DNA of 64,000 nt, taken from positions 1 through 64,000 of the forward strand of contig NZ_WQNE01000013.1 of NCBI RefSeq assembly GCF_009759665.1. Direction: 5' to 3'. The DNA is from Bradyrhizobium cajani. GTDB lineage: Bacteria; Pseudomonadota; Alphaproteobacteria; Rhizobiales; Xanthobacteraceae. Of the stretch, positions 1-7,910 are shown piece after piece. The position numbers and the translations under genes were made by a program. Positions within the stretch are counted from its first letter, which is position 1, and each line of letters starts with the position of its first letter. Under the pieces are notes generated by a model. It saw only the letters and a list, made by a program, of their open reading frames with translations, was not told the DNA's origin and did no database searches.

Positions 1-126
1 CAGGCGGAAGATGTTATCCAGGATCTTGGCGTTGTTCGGCTCCTGCTCGAACTTCACCAGCTGATTGTCGACGGTGTCCAGGCTCTCGCTGGTCTCCGTC
101 AAAAACTCCCGCAACAGATCATCCAT
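1..126 (-). CDS. cheA: Chemotaxis histidine kinase CheA, N-terminal fragment
   Basis: Only the first 42 codons lie in the window; the gene continues past the left edge. The visible protein begins MDDLLREFLTETSESLD and ends at NIFRL. This is the start of the phosphotransfer (P1/Hpt) domain of CheA, the kinase that passes phosphate to CheY and CheB in chemotaxis. The window ends just before the point where the phospho-accepting histidine motif is expected. The ATG at 126 is preceded by AAGG with a spacing of 8. An in-frame ATG at 210 would add 28 residues but has GGGG directly abutting it, so 126 is preferred. The identification rests on recalled family sequence. Confidence 0.85.
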   Translation of the reverse strand, partial: MDDLLREFLTETSESLDTVDNQLVKFEQEPNNAKILDNIFRL

Positions 127-933
127 GGGGTACGCCTTACTGAGCTGGACTTCGACGCCTGAGCACCGCGCTTGTAATCGACGGAAGTCCGCTTTTTGAT
201 CGTTAGACATCCCCTTTCACGGTCCCGTTAATTTCAGCCTCCGTGCTAATACGGATATTGAAGACAAGTTTGCCGTTCGCCCTGCATGCGACAGCGTTTT
301 TCGGCAAGACCGGCACAGCGCCGAGAGGAGGAGAAGCGCTCGGTCGACGCGCCGGGGAACGGCGGGACGAGGCGCGCGAAAAAGCCCTGCTGGTGAAGGG
401 CGATACGCACGGCCCCGCGTGAAATTGAATCAAACCGCCGGTAATCGGGGCGCGCGGTCGCGACCGCCGATCCGCGCTTCGCGGCGATCAGCAGAGGCCG
501 TGAGTGCGGTAAACGAACGGTTACTCCATGGCCGCTGCGGCCTATGCCGCGCTAACCCAGGCGCGTGCGTGAACGGCTTGCGCAGACAGCGCGCCGCACC
601 GAGCTCCAGCGCCATCCGGAGGAAGCCGAGGGCGGGCGAACACATCTCGCGACGGTCGAAATGGTCAGGGAAACTGTCTTGGGCAAGGTGGGCGCCGCAC
701 TGAGATACATCTACGTCCCGCACGGCGCGATGCCGGGCCCGCGACAGCGTCGTGCCCGCGCCATCCGCCTGCGTGCCGAGGTGCACACAACGAGGGGCGA
801 TCGGCATGAACGGACATCTTGTCCCAATTGCCAATATATCCCGACGGTAACATGATGGCACTTACTCGCGCAGGGAGTGAATTGGCTCACAGCGGCTCGC
901 CGGCTCAAGAGATGGGAGGCAGCTTTGGAAACG
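127..933. other. Intergenic region with no convincing gene
   Basis: About 800 bases lie between cheA and the Crp/Fnr-type gene. Several overlapping open frames of 60-143 codons occur on both strands, but they are arginine-rich, lack family features and overlap one another, as expected from GC-rich noncoding DNA. The stretch around 200-260 is less GC-rich and lies upstream of cheA, so it probably carries the cheA promoter. I see no clear repeat or RNA here. Confidence 0.6.
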
Positions 934-1632
934 ATGGTGCGTCCATCCAATGGTTTCCTGTCCGCGCTGTCGGCAGATGATTATGAATTGATCCGCCCAC
1001 ATTTGCGCACGGTCGACCTGCCGCATGACGCGGTGCTGGCCGAAACCGGCGAGACGCTCACGCGTGCCTATTTCCCGCACCGCGGCGTCATCTCGCTGGT
1101 GGTGAAACTTGCGAAGGGCGAGCATGTGCAGGTCGCGATGATCGGCCGCGACAGCCTGCTCGGAACGCTTTCGACCATGGGCGATGCGTGCGCGCTCAAC
1201 ACGGCGATCGTGCTGGTCCCCGGCACAGCCTCCGTGATGGACCTCGACCGGCTGCGCTGCGCGGCCGACCAGAGCGGCACCGTGCGAACCTTGCTCACGC
1301 GCCACGGGTTGGCGGTCTACGCGCAGGTCCAGCAGACCGCGGGCTGCAACGCCGCCCATCCGGTGGAGTCGCGGCTGTCGCGCTGCCTGTTGCACACCCA
1401 TGACCTGTCGGGCGAGCACCGGCTGCTGCTGACCCAGGAGGCCATGGCGCAGATGATCGGGGCGCGGCGCAACAGCGTGTCCCTGGTCGCCAATACCTTG
1501 CAGCAGGCCAATTTCATCCACTACAGCCGCGGACACATCCAGATCGTCAATCTGGACGGCCTGCGCCAGACGGCGTGCGAGTGCTACGCCATTGTGAAGG
1601 CCCAGTACGACCGGCTGCTCGGCGCGCGCTGA
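934..1632 (+). CDS. Crp/Fnr-family transcriptional regulator
   Basis: The product (232 residues from the ATG at 934) has an N-terminal cyclic-nucleotide-binding-type beta-barrel (HDAVLAETGETLTRAYFPHRG onward) and a C-terminal winged helix (LTQEAMAQMIGARRNSVSLV). It is a DNA-binding regulator of the Crp/Fnr superfamily. I see no N-terminal cysteine cluster of the FNR iron-sulfur type and no clear cAMP-binding signature, so the ligand is unknown. A GTG at 877 would add 19 residues that look unlike the family. The ATG at 934 follows a purine-rich GGAAA stretch. The gene stands alone on the plus strand, upstream of an Hpt gene. Confidence 0.8.
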   Translation: MVRPSNGFLSALSADDYELIRPHLRTVDLPHDAVLAETGETLTRAYFPHRGVISLVVKLAKGEHVQVAMIGRDSLLGTLSTMGDACALNTAIVLVPGTASVMDLDRLRCAADQSGTVRTLLTRHGLAVYAQVQQTAGCNAAHPVESRLSRCLLHTHDLSGEHRLLLTQEAMAQMIGARRNSVSLVANTLQQANFIHYSRGHIQIVNLDGLRQTACECYAIVKAQYDRLLGAR

Positions 1633-1788
1633 CGACGCCACTGGAATGGTAAACCGGCGGCTAACGCCGGGCCGCAAACGCTTTCCGTCCTGCTACCGGA
1701 ACTGAAATTCAAATGCCGTAGACACGGTCATGCCGCGCGCAATACGGGCCGCGCGACAAACGAACCGGTGATCAAGGCGGGCAAAGCC

Positions 1789-2166
1789 ATGTTTGAAGTG
1801 ACCCTCGCGCCTGCACGGCGAGCCCTCGATGCCGAGCCGGCGCGCGAGCCGAGCGCTTACGCGGCGCTGGTGCGCGAGATCGGCGAGGACGGCGCCTGCG
1901 AAGTGCGCGCGGTGTTCTGGAGCGAGACCTGCGCGCGCCTGCAACTGTTCCGCACGCTCTCGCTCGCACAGCACCACACCAGGATCGCGCGCGAAGCGCA
2001 TTCGCTGAAGAGCGCGGCCGGGACGTTCGGTTATCTGCGGCTCGCAGCGCTGGCGCTGCGGCTGGAGACAACAGCGGAGACGCTCGGCGACGCCGAATTC
2101 CGCGATCTGCTCGACCTGATGGATGCTGCCTACGCCGCCGGGCGCGCGCAGGAGCCGCGGGGCTAA
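1789..2166 (+). CDS. Hpt (histidine phosphotransfer) domain protein
   Basis: A single-domain protein of about 125 residues containing the phosphotransfer motif AHSLKSAAGTFG, with the probable phospho-accepting histidine at residue 71. Such proteins shuttle phosphate between hybrid kinases and response regulators. Helices on either side of the motif are leucine-rich, as expected for the four-helix Hpt bundle. A GTG at 1768 is an alternative start adding seven residues. No cognate kinase is adjacent; the nearby LuxR-type protein has lost its kinase-like histidine and cheA is on the opposite strand, so the partner is unknown. Confidence 0.75.
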   Translation: MFEVTLAPARRALDAEPAREPSAYAALVREIGEDGACEVRAVFWSETCARLQLFRTLSLAQHHTRIAREAHSLKSAAGTFGYLRLAALALRLETTAETLGDAEFRDLLDLMDAAYAAGRAQEPRG

Positions 2167-2185
2167 CCCATCGCGTGCATTTCCG

Positions 2186-2199
2186 CCGTACTTCTACGG
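2186..2199. promoter_or_regulatory. Palindrome CCGTA-CTTC-TACGG, candidate operator
   Basis: A perfect 5+5 inverted repeat with a 4-base centre lies 64 bases upstream of the ATG at 2264. It closely matches a second palindrome, CCGTA-AGAC-TACGG followed by the same T, upstream of the LuxR-type gene. The two sites share CCGTA-N3-CTACGGT. The pairing suggests binding by the LuxR/NarL-type regulator encoded between them; this is inference. Confidence 0.45.
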
Positions 2200-2263
2200 T
2201 TTGGGATTTTCACAGATGACTAATCATAGGTGGTGATAGTCGCCGGAAACCAGGAGGGTTTCC

Positions 2264-2512
2264 ATGTTCACCTATGAGACCGCGGACCAGAAGGAAGTCC
2301 GTCGCTTCCGTATCGCACAGTTCAACGGCCGCATGGCGACCGTGAAGGCTGGCGAAGCGACGGTGACTGGCTTCGTGCGCTCGGTGCTGGAAAAGGAATC
2401 GAGCACCCCTCCCTGCTGGACCATCACGATCATCCCGAACGCGCCGAAGGAAGCGCCCAGGCCGCTGCGGCCCTCATCGCGCACGCGCCCCTTCGCTGAA
2501 GACTATTTCTGA
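2264..2512 (+). CDS. Small protein of unknown function (82 aa)
   Basis: An 82-residue protein preceded by a strong ribosome-binding site (AGGAGG, then TTTCC, then ATG). The first half (VRRFRIAQFNGRMATVKAGEATVTGFVRSV) looks like a compact beta-rich fold, and the tail is proline- and arginine-rich. I recognise no catalytic motif, signal peptide or membrane segment. The palindrome at 2186-2199 is in a position to control it. It is convergent with the LuxR-type gene. The good RBS and nearby operator-like site make it likely to be real. Confidence 0.6.
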   Translation: MFTYETADQKEVRRFRIAQFNGRMATVKAGEATVTGFVRSVLEKESSTPPCWTITIIPNAPKEAPRPLRPSSRTRPFAEDYF

Positions 2513-2580
2513 GCGCGATCGGGCTCCAAGGTTCTCTCGATATGCCTCGGAGCCGCCGCCGGCGGCGGCATAGAGCAACT

Positions 2581-3213
2581 TCAGTCGATCGAATGCAGCA
2601 GCGCCGCACGGACAAGGTCCGCGGTGTTGCGCGCACCAAGCTTGCGCATCGCCTCGGCGCGATGGCTCTCGAACGTGCGCGGACTGATTTGCATCCGAAG
2701 CGCGCCCTGCTTGTTCGAATACCCCTCGCTGATCAGCCTCAATACCTCGCGTTCGCGCTTGGTCAGCCGCTTCTGGCCAGAAAGGCCCAGGAGCTCGGCA
2801 CTCGGCACGCGCTGCTGGGGCGCGCGGGCGGCCTTCGATTCCGCGCCCTCGGTCCTGCCCTCGGTCCTGGGCGGGACCGGCAAGCCGCCCTTGTGAGGAC
2901 CGGCAAGCTGCTTGACGAGACCGCAAACACGCTCGGTCTGCGCCAGCGCGTTCTCCACCACCCGCTGCAAATAAGCACGGTCGCCCGAGACCGGTGCGAG
3001 CTGATCGCTGTGATGCTTGATCTCGCCCATGTAGAGCAGAAGCGCAGTCAGGGGACCGTTGAGTTCGCGCGCGATGGCGGCGGCCATCTCGTCGGCCGCC
3101 TTGGCGCGGGCCGCGTTCAGGCGAACGAAATCGGGCTCGTCAGTCGGAGCAGCGTTGCTTTCGTACCATTCCGACGGCCGCGAATCAGTGGCCGCATCGT
3201 TCTGTGACTCCAT
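2581..3213 (-). CDS. LuxR/NarL-type regulator with histidine-less HisKA-like N-terminus
   Basis: A 210-residue protein. Residues 149-203 (LTKREREVLRLISEGYSNKQ onward) are a clear LuxR/NarL-type helix-turn-helix. Residues about 35-105 resemble the dimerisation helices of sensor kinases of the FixL/DctB kind: the H-box there usually reads AHELNQPLTA, while here it is ARELNGPLTA, with Arg49 in place of the phospho-accepting histidine. No receiver domain or ATPase domain is present. The expected role is a transcription factor dimerising through a relic kinase helix pair. The palindrome at 3262-3275, 49 bases upstream of its start, suggests autoregulation. Confidence 0.75.
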   Translation of the reverse strand: MESQNDAATDSRPSEWYESNAAPTDEPDFVRLNAARAKAADEMAAAIARELNGPLTALLLYMGEIKHHSDQLAPVSGDRAYLQRVVENALAQTERVCGLVKQLAGPHKGGLPVPPRTEGRTEGAESKAARAPQQRVPSAELLGLSGQKRLTKREREVLRLISEGYSNKQGALRMQISPRTFESHRAEAMRKLGARNTADLVRAALLHSID

Positions 3214-3261
3214 GTGACTCGTTTAGCGGAACCAAAGCGGTTCTGTGGTTAACTTTTTGCT

Positions 3262-3275
3262 CCGTAAGACTACGG
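3262..3275. promoter_or_regulatory. Palindrome CCGTA-AGAC-TACGG upstream of the LuxR-type gene
   Basis: A perfect 5+5 inverted repeat lies 49 bases before the start of the LuxR-type gene (minus strand). It shares CCGTA-N3-CTACGGT with the site at 2186-2199. The rest of the 339-base gap between 3213 and 3553 is comparatively AT-rich at 3245-3300 and includes a possible half-site (TTTTACGG) near 3440, upstream of the plus-strand gene at 3553. Regulatory function is inferred. Confidence 0.45.
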
Positions 3276-3552
3276 TGATTTTGTCAGTTTTACGCTAAAA
3301 GGGCGGCATCGGCACAATTAATGCTTGCGACGGCTGTCCCGCAGCCCCGCAGAGGTTGAGAACCCAGCCCGATTCCTGGGCAGGCAAGCGGAAAGCCTCC
3401 TTAACCACCGCATCCCGGCGGGTGCCCGCAGCCCCGGGTTTTACGGATAAATTAACGGTGACTTGGTTCTCTAAGCAGGATTGAGAGCGCGCAAATGCCT
3501 CCACGCATGGGCCTGTTAGGCCTGCGGGAAACGCTGCGAAAGATTGCGTGCC

Positions 3553-4716
3553 ATGAACGAGATCGATCGGCTGTCGGGGTTCTTGCAGAGGCTGACGCCG
3601 CTGTCGCGCAGCTGTTTGCTCAGCGAGCTCGAGCGGCTCGAGCTGTGCGGCATCGACATGCCGGGCTCGGCCGACATCCAGGCCCGGCTGCGCGCCGAGT
3701 TTCGCAAGGACGGATCGACCCAGGCGCGCGCCACCAGTCCCTCGCGCTATTTCTTCGCGCCGCTCGAGCTGCTCCTGATCGACGGCGCACCCGAGCATGC
3801 CAATGCGGGACGGCTTTCGCGCAACACCCTCACCCCGATCTGGGAGTGGATCTGCCGCGACCTGCTGCCGACCATGGCGCGCGACTACATCAAGGCGATC
3901 AACGACCAGGTCGCCGCCAACAACCCGAAGGAAGTGCAGAAGATCGCGTCGACCTTTCAGATCAAGGTCGTCAAGGTCCTCGAAAACACCCTCGCCTCGT
4001 CCGAGAGCGCCGAATTGGCACGCGGCAAGCTCGCCCAATACACCGCCTCGCGCACGGCCTTCGACGACGTGATGAAGATGCAGCACGTGCTGCGCGCGGG
4101 CGATGCGCTGCCGAAATTCAACGAGAGACTGCCCGAGAAGATCGCGAAGTTCGACGACGGCCAGGTTGCCCAGATCACCGCGCAGCTCGACGCCTTCAGG
4201 AAGGCCCATCCCGACGCGCTGCCCTTCGCGCTGGCGCTGCTGGCGAGACGCCTGAAGCCGTCCTGGCAATTGGTGCGTCTCGCCACCAAGGCCGCCGCGA
4301 GCAAGAGCGTGGCCGACGTCGCCGCCACGCCCTATGCCTGCGTCGTCCCCATGGTGCTCGACCGGCTGGACGACAAGCGCCTCGCTCTCAGGGTCGCGCT
4401 CCGGCACAACCGGGTTCTGGTCGCGCGCGACCTGCTCGCCGAGATCTACGACATCGAATATGCGCTCAAGGTCCGCATCGACGGCATCGAGAGTTGCGAA
4501 TGGGGCGTCCGGCTGCAGCAATTGATGGACGCGATCGCAGCGCTCGTCTCCGCCGAGGTGAGCCGCTTCCCCGCCAATGTCGGCCACATTCTCGGCTCGC
4601 GCCGGCTGCGCAGCCACGACACGCTCGGCGGCAAGCTGACCTACCTCGCCTGGAAGGGACGCGACGCGATGCAGGACGGCGCGGCGGCGTTTCGCAAATT
4701 GATCGGACAGACCTGA
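3553..4716 (+). CDS. Conserved-looking protein of unknown function (387 aa)
   Basis: I do not recognise this 387-residue protein. It appears largely alpha-helical and soluble, with regularly spaced hydrophobics, and I see no signal peptide, membrane span, nucleotide-binding loop or catalytic motif. The region around DKRLALRVALRHNRVLVARD resembles helical-repeat packing. The ATG at 3553 is preferred to a TTG three codons upstream. Codon usage matches the neighbours, so it does not look recently acquired. It stands alone, followed by palindromic repeats that probably end its transcript. Confidence 0.65.
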   Translation: MNEIDRLSGFLQRLTPLSRSCLLSELERLELCGIDMPGSADIQARLRAEFRKDGSTQARATSPSRYFFAPLELLLIDGAPEHANAGRLSRNTLTPIWEWICRDLLPTMARDYIKAINDQVAANNPKEVQKIASTFQIKVVKVLENTLASSESAELARGKLAQYTASRTAFDDVMKMQHVLRAGDALPKFNERLPEKIAKFDDGQVAQITAQLDAFRKAHPDALPFALALLARRLKPSWQLVRLATKAAASKSVADVAATPYACVVPMVLDRLDDKRLALRVALRHNRVLVARDLLAEIYDIEYALKVRIDGIESCEWGVRLQQLMDAIAALVSAEVSRFPANVGHILGSRRLRSHDTLGGKLTYLAWKGRDAMQDGAAAFRKLIGQT

Positions 4717-4729
4717 TCTCACGCCACCA

Positions 4730-4830
4730 CTAAAGCGCGACGCGCTTTAGCTTTATCGATGAGCATGATCTTGTCGGAAAACCGCTCCACACGTTGCGCT
4801 GACGCGGCCCTTCGGGTCCGGGTCATGCTC
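4730..4830. repeat. Palindromic repeats (CTAAAGCG hairpin plus GAGCATGA element)
   Basis: CTAAAGCG-CGACG-CGCTTTAG (4730-4750) is a perfect hairpin just after the preceding gene. It is followed by an element bounded by GAGCATGA (4761) and TCATGCTC (ending 4830). The same two components, in reverse order, recur at 7184-7283. I know this pair as a common dispersed element in bradyrhizobial genomes. The rest of the 4717-5152 gap shows no gene. Confidence 0.7.
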
Positions 4831-5152
4831 TAAGGCGCGCGCGGCAGGCACAGGAAGCGATCGAGAAACCGCCCTGACAGCACGAATCTGAACCACCAAT
4901 GCATCATACGCCGCATCGACATAGCTGCGATCCTCGACAGCCCACCACCGGCTGTGCGGAGCAATAGCGCAGGCGCAGCAGTGCACGTGTGATGTGCTTC
5001 ACATTCGCGCCGCCGGACGCGGGCGCATTGTCGCAGAACTGTCACGCGCGAAAGGTGGAACATGCGCGCATCGCGCGAAAATGAGTTCCTCGGCTGTAGC
5101 CACCGCTTCTATCTTCCGATGCAGCGAAAGACCAAGGCGCAAGGAGTTCGCG

Positions 5153-5578
5153 ATGAGAGCGCATCGACTGACAGTGACGATCACGGCCCTGCTCGTGAGC
5201 GCGCTCGCGCTCACATCGACGACGACGGCGCAGACGACGCCGCCGCAAGGCAATGCGGCGCCGACCGCCGACAACGCGGTGCTGCTCACCGTCTTCTTCA
5301 AGCACGATCAGTCCCGCCCGCTGCACGAGTTGAATGCGCAACTCGAGAAGCAGGGCTTCTACAAGGCGTTTCCTCCGGCCGGCGTCGAAGTCGTGAGCTG
5401 GTATGTAATGATGGGCATAGGCCAGGTGATCACGTTGCGCCTGCCGGCCTCGCGGCTGCGCGAGGTCAACCGTGTCATCGAGGACACCGCGTGGGGCTCT
5501 TACCGCACCGAGTTCTATCCGACGTACGATTATAAGGCGGTCGGGCTCGCACAACACGAAAAAGCCGCCGCCAATTAA
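5153..5578 (+). CDS. Small secreted protein of unknown function (141 aa)
   Basis: A 141-residue protein with a clear Sec signal peptide: basic start MRAHR, a hydrophobic stretch through ITALLVSALALTS, and a probable cleavage after TTTAQ or nearby. The mature part contains VLLTVFFKHDQSRPLHELNAQ and a tyrosine-rich end (YRTEFYPTYDY). This suggests a small periplasmic alpha/beta domain that I cannot assign further. The ATG at 5153 has a good AAGGAG site upstream; the frame is open further upstream but without signal-peptide character. No operon partner is visible. Confidence 0.75.
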   Translation: MRAHRLTVTITALLVSALALTSTTTAQTTPPQGNAAPTADNAVLLTVFFKHDQSRPLHELNAQLEKQGFYKAFPPAGVEVVSWYVMMGIGQVITLRLPASRLREVNRVIEDTAWGSYRTEFYPTYDYKAVGLAQHEKAAAN

Positions 5579-5871
5579 TTCTCCGACAGGCCTCGTCGTT
5601 GCATCGGAGGGCGATGCAACTGCATGGTTCGACGTCATCCGTCGATCAGCAGCGCACCGAACGAGCGCGCGGGAGAAATTCCACATGCGCTGGCTGTCGT
5701 TGCGCGCGCGGTGCTTGGGTATGCAAATTCTTTTCGAAGAATCTGTCGACAAATTAGCTCGAATTGCAAAGCTTAACGTTACTCAAATAATTCAAGAACG
5801 ATGTGAAGCTCTCCTTATTTGAACCCACGCTCGGCGTTTAAGAAACCGTCACGGAACGGGAGTGGTGTGCA

Positions 5872-7086
5872 ATGAACGATGGGATTGTTGAACTCGTCGG
5901 CCGGAGGCCTGTGACCTTCGGACGGCGAAAGGTGACGCCGCGCGCCTGTGTGGCCGACAGCAAGCGTCACCTGCGCGCCTTCCTCAGCGAAGTGCTCGAG
6001 GACCTCGGCTTCGTCACCAGCGAGTGCGCCAGCGCGGACGAGCTGAAAACCGTGCTCGCCACCGAATTGCCGGACCTGATCCTGCTCGGAGTCGCCGCCG
6101 ATGGCATCGAGCCGGGGCGATTCCTCGAGATATTGGTGCGCGAGGCATTTGCCGGCAAGGTTCTGGCCGTCGGCGCCCGCGAATCGATCATCGTCAGGGC
6201 CGTGCAGCAGGTCGGCGAGGAATATGGTCTTGCGATGCTGCCGCCGCTGACCACGCCCTTTGCCGCAGAGACGCTGCGCGAACGCGTCACGATGCTGCTG
6301 CCGGAGGAGCCGGCGCCGAGCCCGGCGGTGCATGTCGGCGAGGCCCTGCATGCCGGCTGGCTCGAACTCTGGTACCAGCCCAAGATCGACGCGCGCACGC
6401 TGATCCGCAGCGGCGCCGAGGCGCTGGTGCGGATGCGGCATCCGACCTGGGGCGTGGTGCCGCCGGCCTATTTCATTCCCGAGGCGCACGATCCGCATCT
6501 GCGCGACCTGTCGGAATTCGTGATCGAGCGCGCCATGCAGGACTGGCACTATCTTCTCGAGCAACAAAGCCCGGTCGATCTGTCGATCAATCTGCCCGCC
6601 GCGTATCTCAGGGAGCCGCACGCGGTGCGCGATCTCTGCCGCCGGGTGCCGACGCATCCGGCCTTCGGCGGACTGACGATCGAGATCGACAGCGAGGAGG
6701 CAACCCGCGATCTCGACCTGCTCACCGAGGTCGCGCGCGAGGTGGGCCTGCACAATATCGCCCTGGCGATCGACAATCTCGGCGCCAACTGGCCGGCGCT
6801 GATGGGGCTGGACAAGATTCCCTTCGTCAAGCTGAAGGCCGACCGGCACTTCGTCACCGGGAGCGGCACTGATCGCCTTAAGCGAACGGTGTGCCGTCAC
6901 ATCGTCGAGCTCGCGCAGGGCTACGGCGCGTGCGCGGTCGCCGAAGGCGTCGAGAGCCGCGCCGACCTCGTCGCGGCGAACGAGGTCGGCTTCGACCTGG
7001 TGCAGGGCTATCTGTTCGGCAAGCCGATGCCGCTGAAGAAATTCGCGCGGAGCACGCTGACAAAGACCGTGATGGGGCAGGCGTGA
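5872..7086 (+). CDS. EAL-domain protein with degenerate receiver domain
   Basis: A 404-residue protein. Residues about 24-142 have the layout of a response-regulator receiver, but the phospho-accepting aspartate is replaced by Gly73 (PDLILLG instead of PDLILLD). Residues about 155-395 form an EAL domain, the family of cyclic-di-GMP phosphodiesterases. The EAL motif (E183-A-L-V-R), Asn240, Glu271, Lys320, Glu358 and QGY at 378 are present. The metal-binding DD pair reads Asp301-Asn302, so activity may be reduced or lost. It is probably a phosphorylation-independent c-di-GMP phosphodiesterase or effector. The gene stands alone on the plus strand. Confidence 0.85.
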   Translation: MNDGIVELVGRRPVTFGRRKVTPRACVADSKRHLRAFLSEVLEDLGFVTSECASADELKTVLATELPDLILLGVAADGIEPGRFLEILVREAFAGKVLAVGARESIIVRAVQQVGEEYGLAMLPPLTTPFAAETLRERVTMLLPEEPAPSPAVHVGEALHAGWLELWYQPKIDARTLIRSGAEALVRMRHPTWGVVPPAYFIPEAHDPHLRDLSEFVIERAMQDWHYLLEQQSPVDLSINLPAAYLREPHAVRDLCRRVPTHPAFGGLTIEIDSEEATRDLDLLTEVAREVGLHNIALAIDNLGANWPALMGLDKIPFVKLKADRHFVTGSGTDRLKRTVCRHIVELAQGYGACAVAEGVESRADLVAANEVGFDLVQGYLFGKPMPLKKFARSTLTKTVMGQA

Positions 7087-7096
7087 GGCGGCGCCC

Positions 7097-7156
7097 TCAC
7101 GCCAACCGCCGCGGGAAGAACACGCCGACGACCACGAGCGCGGTCGCGGCGATCAC
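7097..7156 (-). pseudogene. 3'-terminal remnant of a DMT transporter gene
   Basis: Read on the minus strand, this encodes VIAATALVVVGVFFPRRLA followed by a stop. That matches 14 of 19 residues of the C-terminus of the intact DMT transporter ending at 7911 (VAATALVVVCVFFARR). The DNA similarity continues a few bases past the stop codon (7092-7152 against 7906-7966). A TAG lies directly upstream, so nothing of the rest of the gene survives. It appears to be the stump of a deleted or duplicated paralogue. Confidence 0.8.
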
Positions 7157-7183
7157 CTAGCAAGAGAAGACGGTTCTTCTAAA

Positions 7184-7283
7184 GCATGATCCGGAAAAGT
7201 GCGCAGCGGTTTTCCGAAAAGATCATGCTCAAACAACAACCTAAAGCGCGATGACGATTCATCCTAATCTCATCGCGCTTTAG
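7184..7283. repeat. Palindromic repeat pair (GCATGATC element and AAAGCGCGATGA hairpin)
   Basis: 7184-7228 pairs GCATGATC and CGGAAAA with GTTTTCCG and GATCATGC. 7242-7283 is an inverted repeat with arms AAAGCGCGATGA and TCATCGCGCTTT. The same components occur at 4730-4830. The second hairpin contains the TAA stop codon of the small secreted protein gene (7280-7282), so it may act as its terminator. Confidence 0.75.
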
Positions 7284-7564
7284 CGGCAGACCCAGACGCC
7301 ATTGACCAGCACGCGGGCGCAAGTTGGCGCCGCGACAGCGGCTCCTGCGGCTGCTGCACCTACGGCCGCTCCACCGACCACGGCACGGCGCGTCGTTCGA
7401 CGCGCGACGCCCGCGACACTCGCCGGCGTCGCCGGTCGCCCTACGCGGGCCTCTGCGCTCTGGATCGAGAATGAAAGACCGGCTTCTTCCGACCACTGCA
7501 CAGAGCCCATCGCTGCGCAGACAACGACGGCACCGGCTAACCACAACTTAGTTCCGTGTCGCAT
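7280..7564 (-). CDS. Small secreted alanine-rich protein (94 aa)
   Basis: A 94-residue protein starting MRHGTKLWLAGAVVVCAAMG, which looks like a Sec signal peptide. The mature part has a basic stretch (GVARRTTRRAVVGG), an alanine/glycine-rich hydrophobic segment (AAVGAAAAGAAVAA) and a short end with two cysteines (PTCARVLVNGVWVCR). The start at 7564 is supported by GGAGGAC just upstream. The glycine/alanine segment could insert in a membrane. Function is unknown. A FixK/FNR-type box lies about 240 bases upstream. Confidence 0.65.
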   Translation of the reverse strand: MRHGTKLWLAGAVVVCAAMGSVQWSEEAGLSFSIQSAEARVGRPATPASVAGVARRTTRRAVVGGAAVGAAAAGAAVAAPTCARVLVNGVWVCR

Positions 7565-7801
7565 GACGTCCTCCTTCGCTTGGGATTTTTGAGCTGGCTC
7601 GTAAATTCCATTGACTATGGCCACTCCAACAACGATGCGCGGATTTCTCTCCTTCGAGCGAGGATGCCGATCGCCGATCGCAACGAAACGTCGAACGGGA
7701 CTGCTATGCGGATGCTGGTGCCGTCACTGGGAAAATAAGGCATGTGATGCAGTCAGGAGATAACTCGCCATAAGAGGAGACCCTGCGTGCTGGAACAGGC
7801 G

Positions 7802-7815
7802 TTGATCTAGATCAA
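7802..7815. promoter_or_regulatory. FixK/FNR-type box TTGATCTAGATCAA
   Basis: A perfect palindrome matching the FNR/FixK consensus TTGAT-N4-ATCAA. In Bradyrhizobium, FixK2 activates low-oxygen genes from such sites. It lies in the 346-base gap between the small secreted gene (start 7564, minus strand) and the 3' end of the DMT transporter gene (7911). No start codon is at the usual distance on either side, so the target could be a long leader before 7564 or an unannotated RNA. Nothing else in this gap looks genic. Confidence 0.55.
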
Positions 7816-7910
7816 GGCCTGGTCGTCGCATGACAATGGCGCCGGGTATGATCGCCTCAATGCCAAGCGCGTTCGAGCAAGTTCACGAGCGTCGACTGAA
7901 GCGTGCGCCC

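Noticed and set aside
430..861. Overlapping open frames in the gap before the Crp/Fnr-type gene
   Set aside because: They occur on both strands, overlap each other, have arginine-rich random composition, and lack convincing start signals.
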